From: Glandiceps talaboti
Taxonomy: Eukaryota > Hemichordata > Enteropneusta > Spengelidae
Assembly (NCBI RefSeq): GCF_964340395.1
Contig: NC_135562.1
Span: 12,939,043-13,003,042, forward strand
DNA: 64,000 nt
Direction: 5' to 3'
The notes under the pieces were generated by a model that saw nothing but the letters and a program-made list of their open reading frames with translations, did not search any database and was not told the DNA's origin. The position numbers and the translations under genes are program-made. Below, piece by piece: positions 51,260 through 63,860 of the stretch (within the stretch, counting starts at the first letter, position 1; every line of letters starts with the position of its first letter).

Positions 51260-52420
51260 ATATATAATTATGTATTAGCTCTAACCACAAACAAGGGAGA
51301 AACTCAATGTGCTTTAACTCAAAAGTTATTTATTCATTCATGAGTAATTTTTATGAAATTTGGGTTTACAATATGGGGTAATATTAAATTTCTAAAACTG
51401 TAGAGTATGGTCAGTTGAAGTATGGCTTGATGACATATGGCCTATGAACCAAATATTCAACAGTCTAAATGTATAGCTCTGAGAACTTAATTAAATTAAT
51501 TTCAAGTTTTTATTTGATCTGTGTGTACTAAATGTACAATTACTGATACTGATGCCAACGAAATTGGGTTTACAATGATGTGATATTCAATATACACTGT
51601 AAATTTGTACCATATGACTTGATGGTGTATGGCACCTGTTGATGTATGACCTGTTGACCAAATGTTCAGCAATCTAAATGTATGCATACGTGTATAGTTC
51701 CGAGAGCCACTGCAAGCTTTCATTTGATTTATGTGCATGTACAATGTATACTACATGTTTCCGGCTATACATGTACTGTGCACTTGGTTCTTAGAAGTTC
51801 TTTCTATGCATACTGCACCATTTACTACAGTGGCAATCGAGAGTTTCGGTTTCCCAAGATTGACACAAACTAAAAATGCTGTTGCTCAATGTGTTAGGTT
51901 ACACATATGGGGGATAGCGCTGTTTCTGTTGTGCAGATGTAAACACCCTTTATCAAGATAGTATAAACTCTGGATGTCCTCAGAATGTATTCTGCACTGC
52001 AAGATCACGGAAGTCACCATAAATGCTACATACCCTACTGTGTTAAAGTCTATTTGGTAGCTTTTGTTTGTATTTCTCAACAAGTTTTTGTATGTTTCAT
52101 ATGAAACCTTAATTGCCGCTGTTGTATTTGAACTTGTGTCATCCTGTTTCAGTACACAGATACATGTATTTGTATAGGTTTTGAACCTACATATACATGT
52201 ACATGTACATATATCTTGCCTGTATCGTTTCTAAAAAAAAACATTCATTTGAAATGTCATGATTGTATTTATTGATCATAACTTCAGGGCTACTTTACTT
52301 GTTACTTTTGCACTCCTTGGTGCTAATTAACTCACCTTGTTAAACAGCTGCATATATGTTACTAACTTGAATTCCTATAACCCCCCATACATACACTCAG
52401 TTTTAGTTTGTGAAAAAGAA
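51260..52420. other. No gene seen
   Basis: Short open frames only, no simple repeat of note. A 'gttgatg-atgacctgttgaccaaat' segment near 51430 and 51650 is loosely duplicated. Confidence 0.45.
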
Positions 52421-52429
52421 TGTCATGCT

Positions 52430-53254
52430 GCTCACCATACTGTTCACAAATCTTAATCAATTTCCTTTTAAAGACTTGACTGAAGGACAAATCAGGACAA
52501 GGTCGTCTGCATAAAACAGGTGGTTAGCTATTTTACCAGCCATATGACACCCTACTCCTGCTAACTGGAGCTCTTTACTCAGTCCGTCAACATATACATT
52601 TGTACAGTAAATAATTTGGATGAAATGATGCTTCCTTGATGAACCCCATTAATAACACTAAAAGGGGCCGATTCCACTGAAACCCAGCGAACAGAGAATA
52701 ATTGGCTACTATACCAAAATAGCAATATCCTAACTATAAATAAAGGAATATTTCTATTGATCAGTTTTCTAAACATGGTCCAGTGGTTCACCCTATCGAA
52801 TGCTTTCCTTGCATCCATAAAACAAGAAAAAACTGACGAATTATGTCACTTTTAAAAGTCAATTATCACTTTTAGCACACAGATACACATATCAGTGGAG
52901 TGGTTACTTTTGAACCCAAATTGAAAGTCACTTGTCTCAATACTCTGCCCAATGCGAGATAAAATACAAATTTCGAGCAACTTTGATGCTGCCATAACTA
53001 TAGCAACAGGTCTGTAATTAGTCTTTCACAATAGGTACAATTGTTGCATGCAAAAAGCTATCTGGAAGGTACCCATGAACGAAAAAAGCAGTGAAGCACA
53101 AACTGAGTAAAACATAATGGATTGGATTCGCATAGATAAAATGTTCGGCAGTTATACCATCTTTTCCCATTGCTTTACCCTTTTCTAACTCAAAAGTCGC
53201 GTCTCTAATTTCTTTAGGAGTGACAACCATTTCATCATGAAAATTGACTTCCAA
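52430..53254 (-). pseudogene. LINE reverse transcriptase relic
   Basis: On the minus strand: GKAMGKDGITAEHF, then 'IVPIVKD', a frameshifted QFGFK-xx-HSTD block, DARKAFDRVNH, NGVHQGSIIS and the catalytic HLFYADDLVL (52503-52512 encodes ADD). This order is that of non-LTR reverse transcriptases of the CR1/L2/Jockey group. Frames are broken in several places, and no endonuclease domain or 3' end is present, so it is a dead fragment. Confidence 0.88.
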
Positions 53255-53993
53255 TAGAGCAGACTGGAAAGAAAGAATTACATAGGTGCCGTGTACAGTG
53301 GGGATGTAGAAGTAGTCAAGTTGAAATGTTGATAAATTATCCTAGAAAATAAACAATTGCAGCCATTAAATTTAAAATCATCAAGTCCATTTGTAATGTT
53401 TTCATTAGAAGCCTGTTTTACTGCACTGTGAAAGAATAGCAATGCTTATCAATGTTCAATGTGATTGGGCAAAGGATCCTGCTGTGTTTATTGTGTCTCT
53501 GTCATTATTAGTCTAGAGTTGACTAGTGTCTATCTTCCTAATGACATATAATGTCCCATGAGTGAAACACCAAGCCTACATATAATTTTTAATAGCTATA
53601 TTAATGTGTTAATTTTATCATGAAAACATGAAATAAAACTGTATTTTTCACAGCCACCTTATAAAAACAATACCTGTAGGTACAAAAAAACACACATGTA
53701 AATGTTATAAACACATCATATTATTTACTTAGCTTCTGTAACTTAGTGTCAAGTAAATGTGATGAGATGCTGGGGTATGACAATATTGACTGTCAGCTGT
53801 GTGAAGTGTTCTGGTGTTAATGAATGCATCTGAATTGAATATAGTTAGTTTATATGAATTATACATCAGAACTCTGTTATTGTATTGTAACGAAGCAGTA
53901 AATTAAGTCTCGAGAACTAATAAGCCATTCAAGAGTGCAAATAAAAAATTGAGAATACAATGCTGTCACTCAAATAGGGGGTAAATTCACCTC

Positions 53994-54047
53994 ATGGACA
54001 AAACTCTTAAGAAACAGTATGTACTGTTTCTTAAGAGTTTTGTCCAT
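53994..54047. repeat. Perfect 54-bp palindrome
   Basis: Arms of 26 bp (ATGGACAAAACTCTTAAG then AAACAGTA) are exact complements around a TG spacer. Confidence 0.95.
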
Positions 54048-54152
54048 TGGTATTCTGTAGAAGTGTACATCAGGGATGTTTTCCATATTGTTCAGAGATC
54101 AAGGAAAGCAGCAGTGCTCTATGATTAACTAAGTAACCTACATGTATACCAT

Positions 54153-54225
54153 GTATACCCCCAAGGTTCACACAGACAGGAAGTAGAGCTACCCCCAAGG
54201 TTCACACAGACAGGAAGTAGAGCAC
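54153..54225. repeat. 35-bp direct duplication
   Basis: 'acccccaaggttcacacaga' plus 'caggaagtagagc' occurs twice in tandem. Confidence 0.9.
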
Positions 54226-54654
54226 CACCATAGCAAATTTTGGAAAGGTGTATTGTCTGGTCACATACATGTAAATGTATGTTAGTGGTAGAATACTGTT
54301 GGGTGTTGGCAATGATTTCTATGTTATTACTTTGCATAACAACACAATGGGACATTGAATCAATTGTGTGATTTAATAATGAAATTTTAATAAATGTGAT
54401 ATTTAAAAATCATGTAGATTTAATTAAATAGTTCTCATTGTCAAAGTAAGTTCAAGCATATTGTGAATAAATTTCCAATCTTGGTCAGTTACATTTACAC
54501 AACTGGCAGAGTTATAGAAAAAAATTGGTCCAGAACATTAAAAAAATATGATCCTACATGTATCATTGTATGTAATTCTTGTGGCACTAATCAGAAGATA
54601 GCACCATTGCAAGAGCCAAGGGATAAAAAAGTATATTTTGTTCCCATGCTTTCT

Positions 54655-55480
54655 CCAAGCTACAATGTACCATTCTTTCTCTACAATGTATCATTCTTTC
54701 TCTACAATGTATCATTCTTTCTCTACAATGTACCATTCTTCTCTACAATGTACCATTCTTCTCTACAATGTACCATTCTTTCTCTACAATGTACCATTCT
54801 TCTCTACAATGTATCATTCTTTCTCTATAACATGTATCATTCTTTCTCTACAATGTACCATTCTTTCTCTACGATGTATCATTCTTTCTCTACAATGTAC
54901 CATTCTTTCTCTACAATGTACCATTCTTTCTCTACAATGAACAATTCTTTCTCTACAATGTACCATTCTTTCTCTACGATGTATCATTCTTTCTCTACAA
55001 TGTACCATTCTTTCTCTACAATGTACCATTCTTTCTCTACAATGAACAATTCTTTCTCTACAATGTATCATTCTTTCTCTACAATGTATCATTCTTTCTC
55101 TACAATGTACCATTCTTCTCTACAATGTACCATTCTTCTCTACAATGTACCATTCTTTCTCTACAATGTACCATTCTTCTCTACAATGTATCATTCTTTC
55201 TCTATAACATGTATCATTCTTTCTCTACAATGTACCATTCTTTCTCTACGATGTATTATTCTTTCTCTACAATGTACCATTCTTTCTCTACAATGTACCA
55301 TTCTTTCTCTACAATGTACCATTCTTCTCTACAATGTATCATTCTTTCTCTACGATGTACCATTCTTCTCTACAATGTACCATTCTTTCTCTACAATTTA
55401 CCATTCTTTCTCTACAATGTACCATTCTTTCTCTACAATTTACCATTCTTTCTCTACAATGTACCATATGCTTTCTCTTC
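54655..55480. repeat. 21-bp minisatellite, about 40 copies
   Basis: The unit 'tctctacaatgtaccattctt' (20-21 bp, variants tat, cga, gaaca) fills this interval and creates long spurious open frames on both strands. Confidence 0.97.
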
Positions 55481-57770
55481 AATGTACCGGCGGCGCGGCC
55501 CCGGGACCGTATTAATTGCCCAATTTGTTATGGAGAGCACAGGTGGTTAAAATACAAAATACCATATACTGACACTGTTGTTTTGGAGTCTATCAAAGAT
55601 ACTACAACATGTAATTACAGTAATTGATTATGTTAGTATACATTTGTAAGAGCAGCTGGAATGTACACATGTACATGTATATATGCAAGTCCCACACATA
55701 GCATAAATTCAGAGCTAGCAACCTTACCAGTGTAATTGCTGTTAGCACTTTGACTTCCAAATCTTGAATGATTAATACGAGTAATGAATAGTAATGGATT
55801 TCAGTATGAGTAATGAATAAGTCCCACTTAGATCATGTTTTATATACTATATACCGTGTATAAATATCAACTTTCTGTAACAATTAAAACACACATTCCC
55901 AAGACATTCACACATCCACACATACCTTGAATTTATTACCAAAATCACCAGCTGCTCATAGTTGTCATGGATTTCCATAGAGGAATTGCTGTGTTCACTG
56001 TATGCATTCAAGTTTGACAATAACCCCCACAAAGTTAGGGTGCCTTTATATCCGTATCTCGCCTTTAAGACAATGGTCTGTTAGACCACTGGAACTGAAA
56101 CAGTTCAGTGTACAAAATGTGACTACCAAATTTATATGCGTTCAATTTGAGCTCTTTGATAGAATAGTAAAAAACAAGTCCTGGATTTTTGTTGAAACTA
56201 AAAAAAAATTGTCATTTAAATTTTTTAACCAAAACTGTAGACATTTACCAACAGCAAGTTTAAGATTAAGGTCACTGCGAAGGTTGAACTCTACCACTTG
56301 CCTTAGGACTTTTTACAGTGATACCCCCTACCTATGTAGATCACTGTAGGAAACTTCTACATTTACCGTACTTCTTTCTCTCTTTTATGAAGGATTTATA
56401 GGCTTAGTATACTGCGAGAGGGCGTATCATTATCAGACCAAAGATACAAAGTTAGTATATAAGTTTAAAGGAGTGCTCACTTCAGGACATAACTACATTT
56501 GTACCTGCTGTGATTCCTATGGACTCTTAAGAAAGCTTCATTGGTTGCCATGGTGATTAAAATGTTTGTTTTCATGGCCATGAAGGTGATAATCAAAGTC
56601 ATAACAAAGTGAGCTATGTCCACCCTTAGGTTGGCGATAATTCAGAGTGTCCTATAGTATCAGTGACATTTTTTGTTGTGGGTTAAAGTGTATGAAAGCT
56701 GAATCAGAAAAATTTGTATGTGTGGATCAACAGAATACATGTATTATATATTGGCTTTAAGGGACACATCATTCAGTTGCCATAGTGATGGAAGTATGTG
56801 TCTCTTGGTCATGAAGCAATAATCAAAGTCAGAGCAAAGTGAGCTATTTGTCCACCCATACGTTGCCATGGTGATAGAATAGAAATGTCTTTATTATGAC
56901 CATGAAGCATACTCAAAGTCAACTGAGTGACCTAGTACAATGTATGTGTACCCTTTAGGCAATCAAGTATACATGTATGACAAATACTATGTTTTTAAGT
57001 AGGCTCTTATATCAGTAATAAATCTAAGTAAGGTGTGTAGGACTTTGTACAGTGAATGCATGCTGTGTGTACATATTAAAACACCTCCACAGTTACAACT
57101 TACATATACACACTCATACAAATGTATACTATGTACAGTGAATGCATTCCCTGTGTACATATTAAAACTCCTCCACACTGTCAGTTACAACTTACATATA
57201 CACGCACACACTTACAAATGTATACTACATGTATGTACAGTGAATGCATGCTGTGTGTACATACATTTTTGTACATGTATTAAAACACCACAGTTACAAC
57301 TTACATATATATACACGCACACACTTACAAATGTATACTACAAACGTATGTAAAGTGAATGTATGGGTGTGTACATACTTAACAAACCTCCTCTTGTGGT
57401 TAACCAATCATGTAGTATATACCCCTCTATCCCTTACGACATGTTCAAGAAAACCTCAGACCACTAAATTTGAGAAAAAAACCAGTTTTTTATCAGTTTG
57501 AAGTTTGACCAACAGCAAAAACATTGTCTCTTATTAGATATTGCACAACGCACCTGTCAACTAAAGATTACAAATCATACATGTACATTATATAATACCA
57601 CACACAAGCTAAGTTATTGTCTTTGAATATAAATTTATAGATTGTATACCGTAATAGTTTTACGTAATGACAACCTGTGTCTACGTCACTAGTTTTGCAG
57701 TTCTTGAAATGTGACTCAAAATGTTCAACATCGGTATCATTTTTCCTGATTTCTCCTGAATTATGCTTGA
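55480..57770. other. No gene seen
   Basis: A small GC-rich patch (cggcgcggccccgggac) sits just after the minisatellite. Around 57030-57360 four imperfect units of ~110 bp share 'acagtgaatgcatgctgtg' and 'cagttacaacttacatatac'. No credible exon. Confidence 0.5.
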
Positions 57771-57774
57771 GGGG

Positions 57775-57945
57775 GTATAAGTATATTATTCCCTAATATT
57801 TGTCTTCATTCAACTGGAAAATACTCAGTGACCTAAGGGTTTAATGTCACTACTCGTATACTGACGTGTAGTGACCCAGTCTCCTTAGGTCACTCGTATT
57901 TTCTCCAGCTGAATGAAGAAAAATATTGGAGGATATTACTGCTAC
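57775..57945. mobile_element. Complete palindromic MITE
   Basis: The left arm 'cttcattcaactggaaaata' + 'gtgacctaaggg' pairs with 'ccttaggtcact' + 'ttctccagctgaatgaag'. Single arms occur at 6860-6908, 8610-8672 and 17549-17620. Confidence 0.8.
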
Positions 57946-58174
57946 CTGTAATTATATAACACTACATGTAATAATCTAGTTAATACATCTTGTATACATA
58001 ATGTACACACATAATTCATGTCATTTAACATATCACTTTTACATGCTCTAATATCGATTAGTTCATTATATACAAATGTACTACATAATTTTCCAATAAT
58101 TGCGCTCATTAATGATTACTGTATTGATTTATAGTCCAATTAAAGAAAATAAGTATATAGTTCTGATAATACAA

Positions 58175-58531
58175 CTGCTGCCATCAGACCGTTGATGAAT
58201 GGAACCTGTTACAAAAAGGGAAAGTAAACAAATGAATTAGAATAATAACACTTGGTACAGCATGTTGGAAGTACAGAGACTTAATTACACTTCATCATTT
58301 GATAAAAACAGCACTGTGGCTTTTTTTACATAATAGTTCCTGTCAGTTCACAAACAAATTAGAAGTTTTCCTGCACACATAAAGAAGCCATAAAACTATC
58401 AAGTCATGAAATGTAATACTACATTGCCTCTGCTGTTCCAACATACTGTCCCATGTGTTATTAATCCAAGCTGTTTGTTTACTTTCCTTTATTGTAACAG
58501 CTTCCATTCATCCACGGCTTGATGTCAGCAG
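58175..58531. mobile_element. Palindromic MITE, family with 3618-4064
   Basis: The ends CTGCTGCCATCA and TGATGTCAGCAG are inverted. Inner arms GATGAATGGAA, CTGTTACAA and GGAAAGTAAACAAA repeat on the other side. The inner arms match the 3618-4064 element; the outer ends differ. Confidence 0.75.
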
Positions 58532-58539
58532 ATGTACCT

Positions 58540-60140
58540 ATTCATTTTATACATATGCATGTACATTGTAACACATACAATGCAGACTGTGATACTTTTT
58601 TTCATTGTTGTATTTTTTGGATCAAGATCTTAATTTTTAGTGTGTTTTTTTTAGTTGTTGAGAATTTCTAATGATAACAGCTAGTATTTTCTTTATTTAA
58701 TATATTTTACATGTGCAGTGGCAAAATTGGTATAGTCAGGTATTAAACCGAAAACATACTATAGATATTTTATGTGACAATATATTTAATAATATGTTAC
58801 CATATATTTGTATGACTGTATAGAGTGCATACTGTCGTATAAAGAATTAAGATACGATATGAACAGATGTAAGGAGAGTGAAAACCTCTGAAATTACATT
58901 ATGTGATAGTTACTATATATTATGTGGGCCGTCACAGGCAGAAAGGGCCCTTATGTCGAAAATTTTCGATTTTGACTTTTTTGCATTTTTAGATAGTTTA
59001 TATGGCTAATTTTCAGTGTATGAAAGGATTCTGCTGAAAATGGCCTAAAACTACCATTTTGGCCCATCCAAAGAAGTGACCTCTGACCTTTGTATTTTGA
59101 CAAAAGCTTTTGCTATTGCCTTGTGTAAGCACTGTATAATGAATGTATAGGAGTGTCAACTGATGATAATGTTACAAGTTGGAATCATTCTTATGGATAA
59201 TTTTATTTACAATGAGAAGTATGTGGGCTGATAATTATTGTTTTTGTTTTTGGATCATTCCATTATTTTATGGGGGGGGGAAAGATTCACTAGCACACAT
59301 AGGAATACCAAACAATTAGTTTATTGAATAATTACTAAAGAAAACTGCAAAATGTATACACTTGAAAAAATATATTAAATCACAACACTCTTATATGTCT
59401 CCATGGCAATTAAATTGTTGCCATGGCAACCATATACACCGCACCTGAGTTCAAACATGTAAAGGAAACCTTATTAATACATTCTAAACATTACTTTTGT
59501 GTGTACATGTACATTGTATCATAAGTTTAAAAAATTCATACGTACAAGGAATCTTAAATTTCATAAACTGTCTCAAACAAAATAAATGTACAATTGAAAT
59601 GTGAAATTCATCTTATGGCTATATATTTGTGTATTACAGTCAACATATGAGAATAGGTGGAGGGCGAAAGGTTAAATGATGATGACAATAAAAGTAACCC
59701 TGTCATATAAATATTGAACATCAAAATTAGATATCCTTCTAATATCATTCCTCACTTTTCAATTGTAAATGAACTAAATGGCTATATGGATTGAAAGTGA
59801 CAATATATATTGAATGTTTATAAATGCTATGATTGTAATACAGAGTATACTTCCGAACATGATAACCACATGTACCTTATACTATGATGACCTGATATAA
59901 CAATATATGTGAATGTCTTGCATTGGACCATCTGTCTACAAATTATATCAAATGTGATCTTTTGATTGAAAGTAGTTTTTTTTAATGAAATGTGACACTT
60001 TGAGAACATACCTTATGCAAATTGTAATGTAAGAAAGACATACTGACATAATCTTCTTGTCCCTTGCTTCCAATACTGTACTGATAAATCATATGGTACT
60101 CAAGTTATACTTCCTTTTTGACACTGTTTTTGACTATAAC
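58540..60140. other. No gene seen
   Basis: AT-rich DNA downstream of the minus-strand gene at 60144. Its 3' UTR presumably starts here. Confidence 0.5.
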
Positions 60141-60143
60141 ATT

Positions 60144-61457
60144 TTACTCCTCGGGGCAGAATACCTGTCTGTATGGCTCTCTTACATATGGAACTATTTG
60201 CTTTAGCAACTCTCTCAATCTAGCTAGACTCAATCCACCTGCTGCCATCACTTCAGGTTTACAATTTGGAGATGGTGGCCATGTAATGCCTCTCCTGACA
60301 AGACAGATCCTCTCCTCACTGTCTGTCACTGTCTTCCTGACATACACATAACCAGGATCTTCCTTTGTAAACCTGAAGTGATGGTACTGTCTAATCCCCT
60401 TCAGTGGTGTCATATATCTATTTAGAAACCTATCCCATTCATACCACTGAAAAGTTGGTACTGTGCCCTGACACATATAACACTTAACACTATTAATTTT
60501 AGCACTTTTACTGACTACATTACTCAACTGACTGACTGTATCTACATCACTTCTTCGATAAAGTTGGCGTATCTTTCCAAAACATGCATCACATATACAC
60601 TTAGTATGGCCTGGCTCTAGAAAATGGTAATTAATTTCATCATGCAAACCTATACTCGTGCGATAACAGAAATAATGAACAACAGTTTTATTCTTATTCT
60701 GACCCCCACAGTTATCAGCATGACAGTGACAAACCCTTTCTCCTAAACCATGGTGATCAAAATAGTCATCTAACATACTTACTACATTATTGGCTCCATG
60801 ACATTTGCCATTATCTATTCCTATTGTCTGGGACTCATCAAATAAATAATTCATCTGTGATTTCAAACCATCATTACATATTCCAAAACAATTAACACGT
60901 AGTGGATTCAAAAAATAAAGCTGACTGACTTGTCTAGACTGATGAGGTAACATAAAACTCTGGGCAAAATCAAAAGTGTAGTGGACAGAAAATAAATCTT
61001 GTGAACATGGACTTACAGATGACAAAACCTCTCTATCACTTAACTCATCTTGTGCATTTTTTATACAAATATTCAAAAATTCTCTCTCTTTCTGGGCCTT
61101 CAAAATATGCTCAGAAAATGCTAAACTTGCTCCTAATTTATCATCTTCAGTAACAGCAAACCTAATACTATTTCTATATTGTTCACACTTCGCGCATACA
61201 TCAGTACAGGGTTCCATCTTCTGTATATGGGGGACACATGATTGCCAAATGTTCCTGAATAAAGTCTCACCAACACATTCTCTAATAGGTTCACAGTCTC
61301 TACACGCTTCAACATACTTGTTGTACACATCCATCTTAGACTCGCTTGAAGGTAAGTATACAGGGGCCCTCCCATCCCTTCCACGTGGTGCTGCCAGCAT
61401 TGGTAAACCATTTTCCTCGCCATATCGGATTAAAAACTGAACTACATCTTGTATTAC
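60144..61457 (-). CDS. DUF7869-like gene, exon 3
   Basis: Acceptor GTGTTCCAG, 438 codons to TAA. It carries LPSSESKMDVYNKYVEAC, paired-Cys motifs (CTDVCAKC, CYMCQG) and the DNCGGQNKNK core. The ATG just upstream of 61457 is intronic. Confidence 0.8.
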   Translation of the reverse strand, partial: VIQDVVQFLIRYGEENGLPMLAAPRGRDGRAPVYLPSSESKMDVYNKYVEACRDCEPIRECVGETLFRNIWQSCVPHIQKMEPCTDVCAKCEQYRNSIRFAVTEDDKLGASLAFSEHILKAQKEREFLNICIKNAQDELSDREVLSSVSPCSQDLFSVHYTFDFAQSFMLPHQSRQVSQLYFLNPLRVNCFGICNDGLKSQMNYLFDESQTIGIDNGKCHGANNVVSMLDDYFDHHGLGERVCHCHADNCGGQNKNKTVVHYFCYRTSIGLHDEINYHFLEPGHTKCICDACFGKIRQLYRRSDVDTVSQLSNVVSKSAKINSVKCYMCQGTVPTFQWYEWDRFLNRYMTPLKGIRQYHHFRFTKEDPGYVYVRKTVTDSEERICLVRRGITWPPSPNCKPEVMAAGGLSLARLRELLKQIVPYVREPYRQVFCPEE

Positions 61458-61819
61458 CTGGAACACTCAGAAGAATAAATACAATATATTAGTATTTCAG
61501 AGTGAGAATTAAAGAACAGGATAAAAAAACAATGACACACTCACCAATGGTACGGTGCATATAGTACATGGTCACCTTTTGAAGTTAATGCTTTTAAATA
61601 TAATATTGTTTCGACACTTAGATTTTACCTACAACTTTACCAAACCAATACTGTGAAACTAAATACTGTATTTTTCAAATAACAGCTTATACACATCCCC
61701 TTGTGTTCTTTCCATAAAGGTATGGGAAAAGTCAAAACATTGTTATATTTTGCCTGTGAGGAAAACAACAATCTAAAAATGTTATGCACCCTATGTTTAC
61801 ACATTAGTTAATTTTTTTT

Positions 61820-61913
<94 letters not shown>

Positions 61914-63753
61914 TTGCAACAGCCAAATGATTATATCAGATTGAGCTTTACATATACGGTATGTCATGTTATAAAATACAATTTCAGGTTTACTGAAATT
62001 TCCCTCTCAACGTGAACAAAATGACACATCAAAACAACCAGGGGAGGTGGTTATTTTTACACGATGACAAAACTTATAAAGTATACTTTAATATTAGAAA
62101 TGGGATGGCTTTACCTAGCAGCAAGTGTTATATATAGATAAACTCAGCAATACTAACTAATGACTTACCTCAAATGAATATGCATTAACTGGTCTCTTGC
62201 CTTTCAGACCATGATTTCTTGGGACAACACCATACATCTTGTAATGACTCTTTATATTCTTAAATCTTTTTTCTCCTAATAGCAATGAAGAAAAGAGTAA
62301 CTAATGTCACAATATATCTTAAAATACTGATACTTACTTATTACTATTATTAATAATAAGTTTAATACAGAGGTTTAACGAATATCAATGACTAGTTGTA
62401 ATGACCTTAACAAAAAACAATTTTGACAAAATCGACAAAATCATGGCAATTGTATACAAGTGATAGGACTAGGTGAATGACTCAAACTACATAAGTAATT
62501 ATACAATTGTATAAATTCGATTTGTAGTGAATTACCAATACAATAACAATAGCTTGAATGGCACTGTATAAGTTATAACGTTACATCATATTGTTTCAGT
62601 ACAATCAAATCAAACTTCCAGTAAGCAAACTGTAAATACAAATTGTTTCAGGTACGTGTTGACGCTGTATGGGTAGTACTAGTACTAGTAGTAAGTTATT
62701 TACACAATTTGACCTATGGCATATTTTGTACTCATCGATTACATTCGATTACCAAGAACAGATTTACAAATGTATTCTCTGAAAAACGTAACCATCCCAT
62801 TTCTGCCATCAATAATGATTGTCCCTCCCCTGTCCATAAACCGTTCAGTTTACAACACCCAACATGAAAGTACCACCATGATCCCAGTTTGATACCAGTA
62901 CCGCTAAAATAAAATCGAGGTCACCTCGCCGACCGGGCGTTCATTACAACTGACACAAATAAATATCGACTCCAGCGTCGTCATTTCCCCCTCTTCTATG
63001 TTTCGGCCTTATTTGACATCGATGTTTAATGTATGAACATCTATTATTACTACGTCAGGCCATAGACCCTTCACCAGGCTTTCAGACTTTCATTTAAAAC
63101 TGCAATTAGTGAATTTTAAAAGCAGCGACGACATGTCGACATAGGGAAAATCAACAATTAATAAAAGTACGAAAACAAAAATACTCACCTATACTATGAA
63201 TGTAACGCCACGCTTTTTCACAGACAGATTGTCCAACAAAGGTGTAGTTGAAGTATTGTCGCTCCCTCTTGCCTCCACGAATAGTATCACCTAAGACTTC
63301 ACTCTGTTCTAACTTTGATAATATAAGTACATCTAACTGGTCCCTTGGAAACTCTGCCACGTTTAAACGGTATTCCCATACTCGGTCGACACTCAATCTG
63401 GTAAAACACTCATTCTTACATCCACATCCGTCTTTCATCGCTAACTCTACTGCGCTCTTGGCTAAATCATCCCGGGGCCCTTCGTCTGCTGATAAGTCGT
63501 CTGATATTGAAAATAATCTTGCTATTTCTTCTGGGTCGAGTTGGTGGTCTTCGTCTTCGGAATTACCTTCTGCTTCGGCTGAATCGCGTTGGACAATAAT
63601 ATTAGTAGTAGTGGTATTTTCATCTTGGGAAATCTGCGAATTGGATGTCGATTGCGGTGGGCTAAAGGTTTCGGCGATGTCATCCTGACGATTTTCAAGT
63701 AACGCGCGTAGTTCCGGGTCTATTTCACGACAAATTGGGATTTCTAAGGACAT
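60144..63753 (-). CDS. DUF7869-like protein, possibly transposase-derived, three exons
   Basis: Exons 63189-63753, 62169-62275 and 60144-61457 join in phase to 1,986 nt (661 aa). The N-terminus is acidic and Ser-rich. A Cys motif DGCGCKNECFTRLS follows, then an RQYFNYTFVGQ-x-VCEKAW block and a helical region. The C-terminal half has FDFAQSFMLPHQ, HADNCGGQNKNK and FLEPGHTKCICDACFG, three Asp-containing motifs in the order expected of an RNase H-like (DDE/D) fold. The family is recalled as a multi-copy 'uncharacterized protein' group in marine animals with a DUF7869-type domain. Function is unknown; the transposase origin is inference. The frame is entirely open. Confidence 0.7.
61821..61910. 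repeat. AT microsatellite
   Basis: About 90 bp of pure TA/AT in intron 2 of the minus-strand gene. Confidence 0.98.
62169..62275 (-). CDS. DUF7869-like gene, exon 2
   Basis: Acceptor CTATTAG, donor TTTGAG|GTAAGT. It encodes RFKNIKSHYKMYGVV and PRNHGLKGKRP, a basic helix-rich segment that may bind nucleic acid. Too short to be an obvious open frame on its own; phase matches both neighbours. Confidence 0.78.
63189..63753 (-). CDS. DUF7869-like gene, exon 1
   Basis: ATG at 63751-63753 is followed by 188 codons. The donor is AGTATAG|GTGAGT. It holds the acidic leader and the Cys motif (CGCKNEC). Confidence 0.8.
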
Positions 63754-63860
63754 TGTAGTAGGTTAATATAATAAGAGCTGTGAAGAGGTTTGCTTACGCT
63801 TTGAAACGTTGAGTTGATTTCGGAAGTTAGTGGTCACGTGTGAGATCTGGCGGGAATGTG
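63754..63860 (-). promoter_or_regulatory. Probable promoter of the DUF7869-like gene
   Basis: An E-box CACGTG at 63835-63840 and an E2F-like GGCGGGAA at 63849-63856 lie about 80-105 bp upstream of the ATG. Motif matches only. Confidence 0.35.

Noticed and set aside
54463-55550. 350-codon and related frames
   Set aside because: Translation of the 21-bp minisatellite.
60144-61466. Single-exon gene starting with the MFQ codons near 61466
   Set aside because: Those codons lie in the intron acceptor; two upstream exons join in phase and carry conserved blocks.
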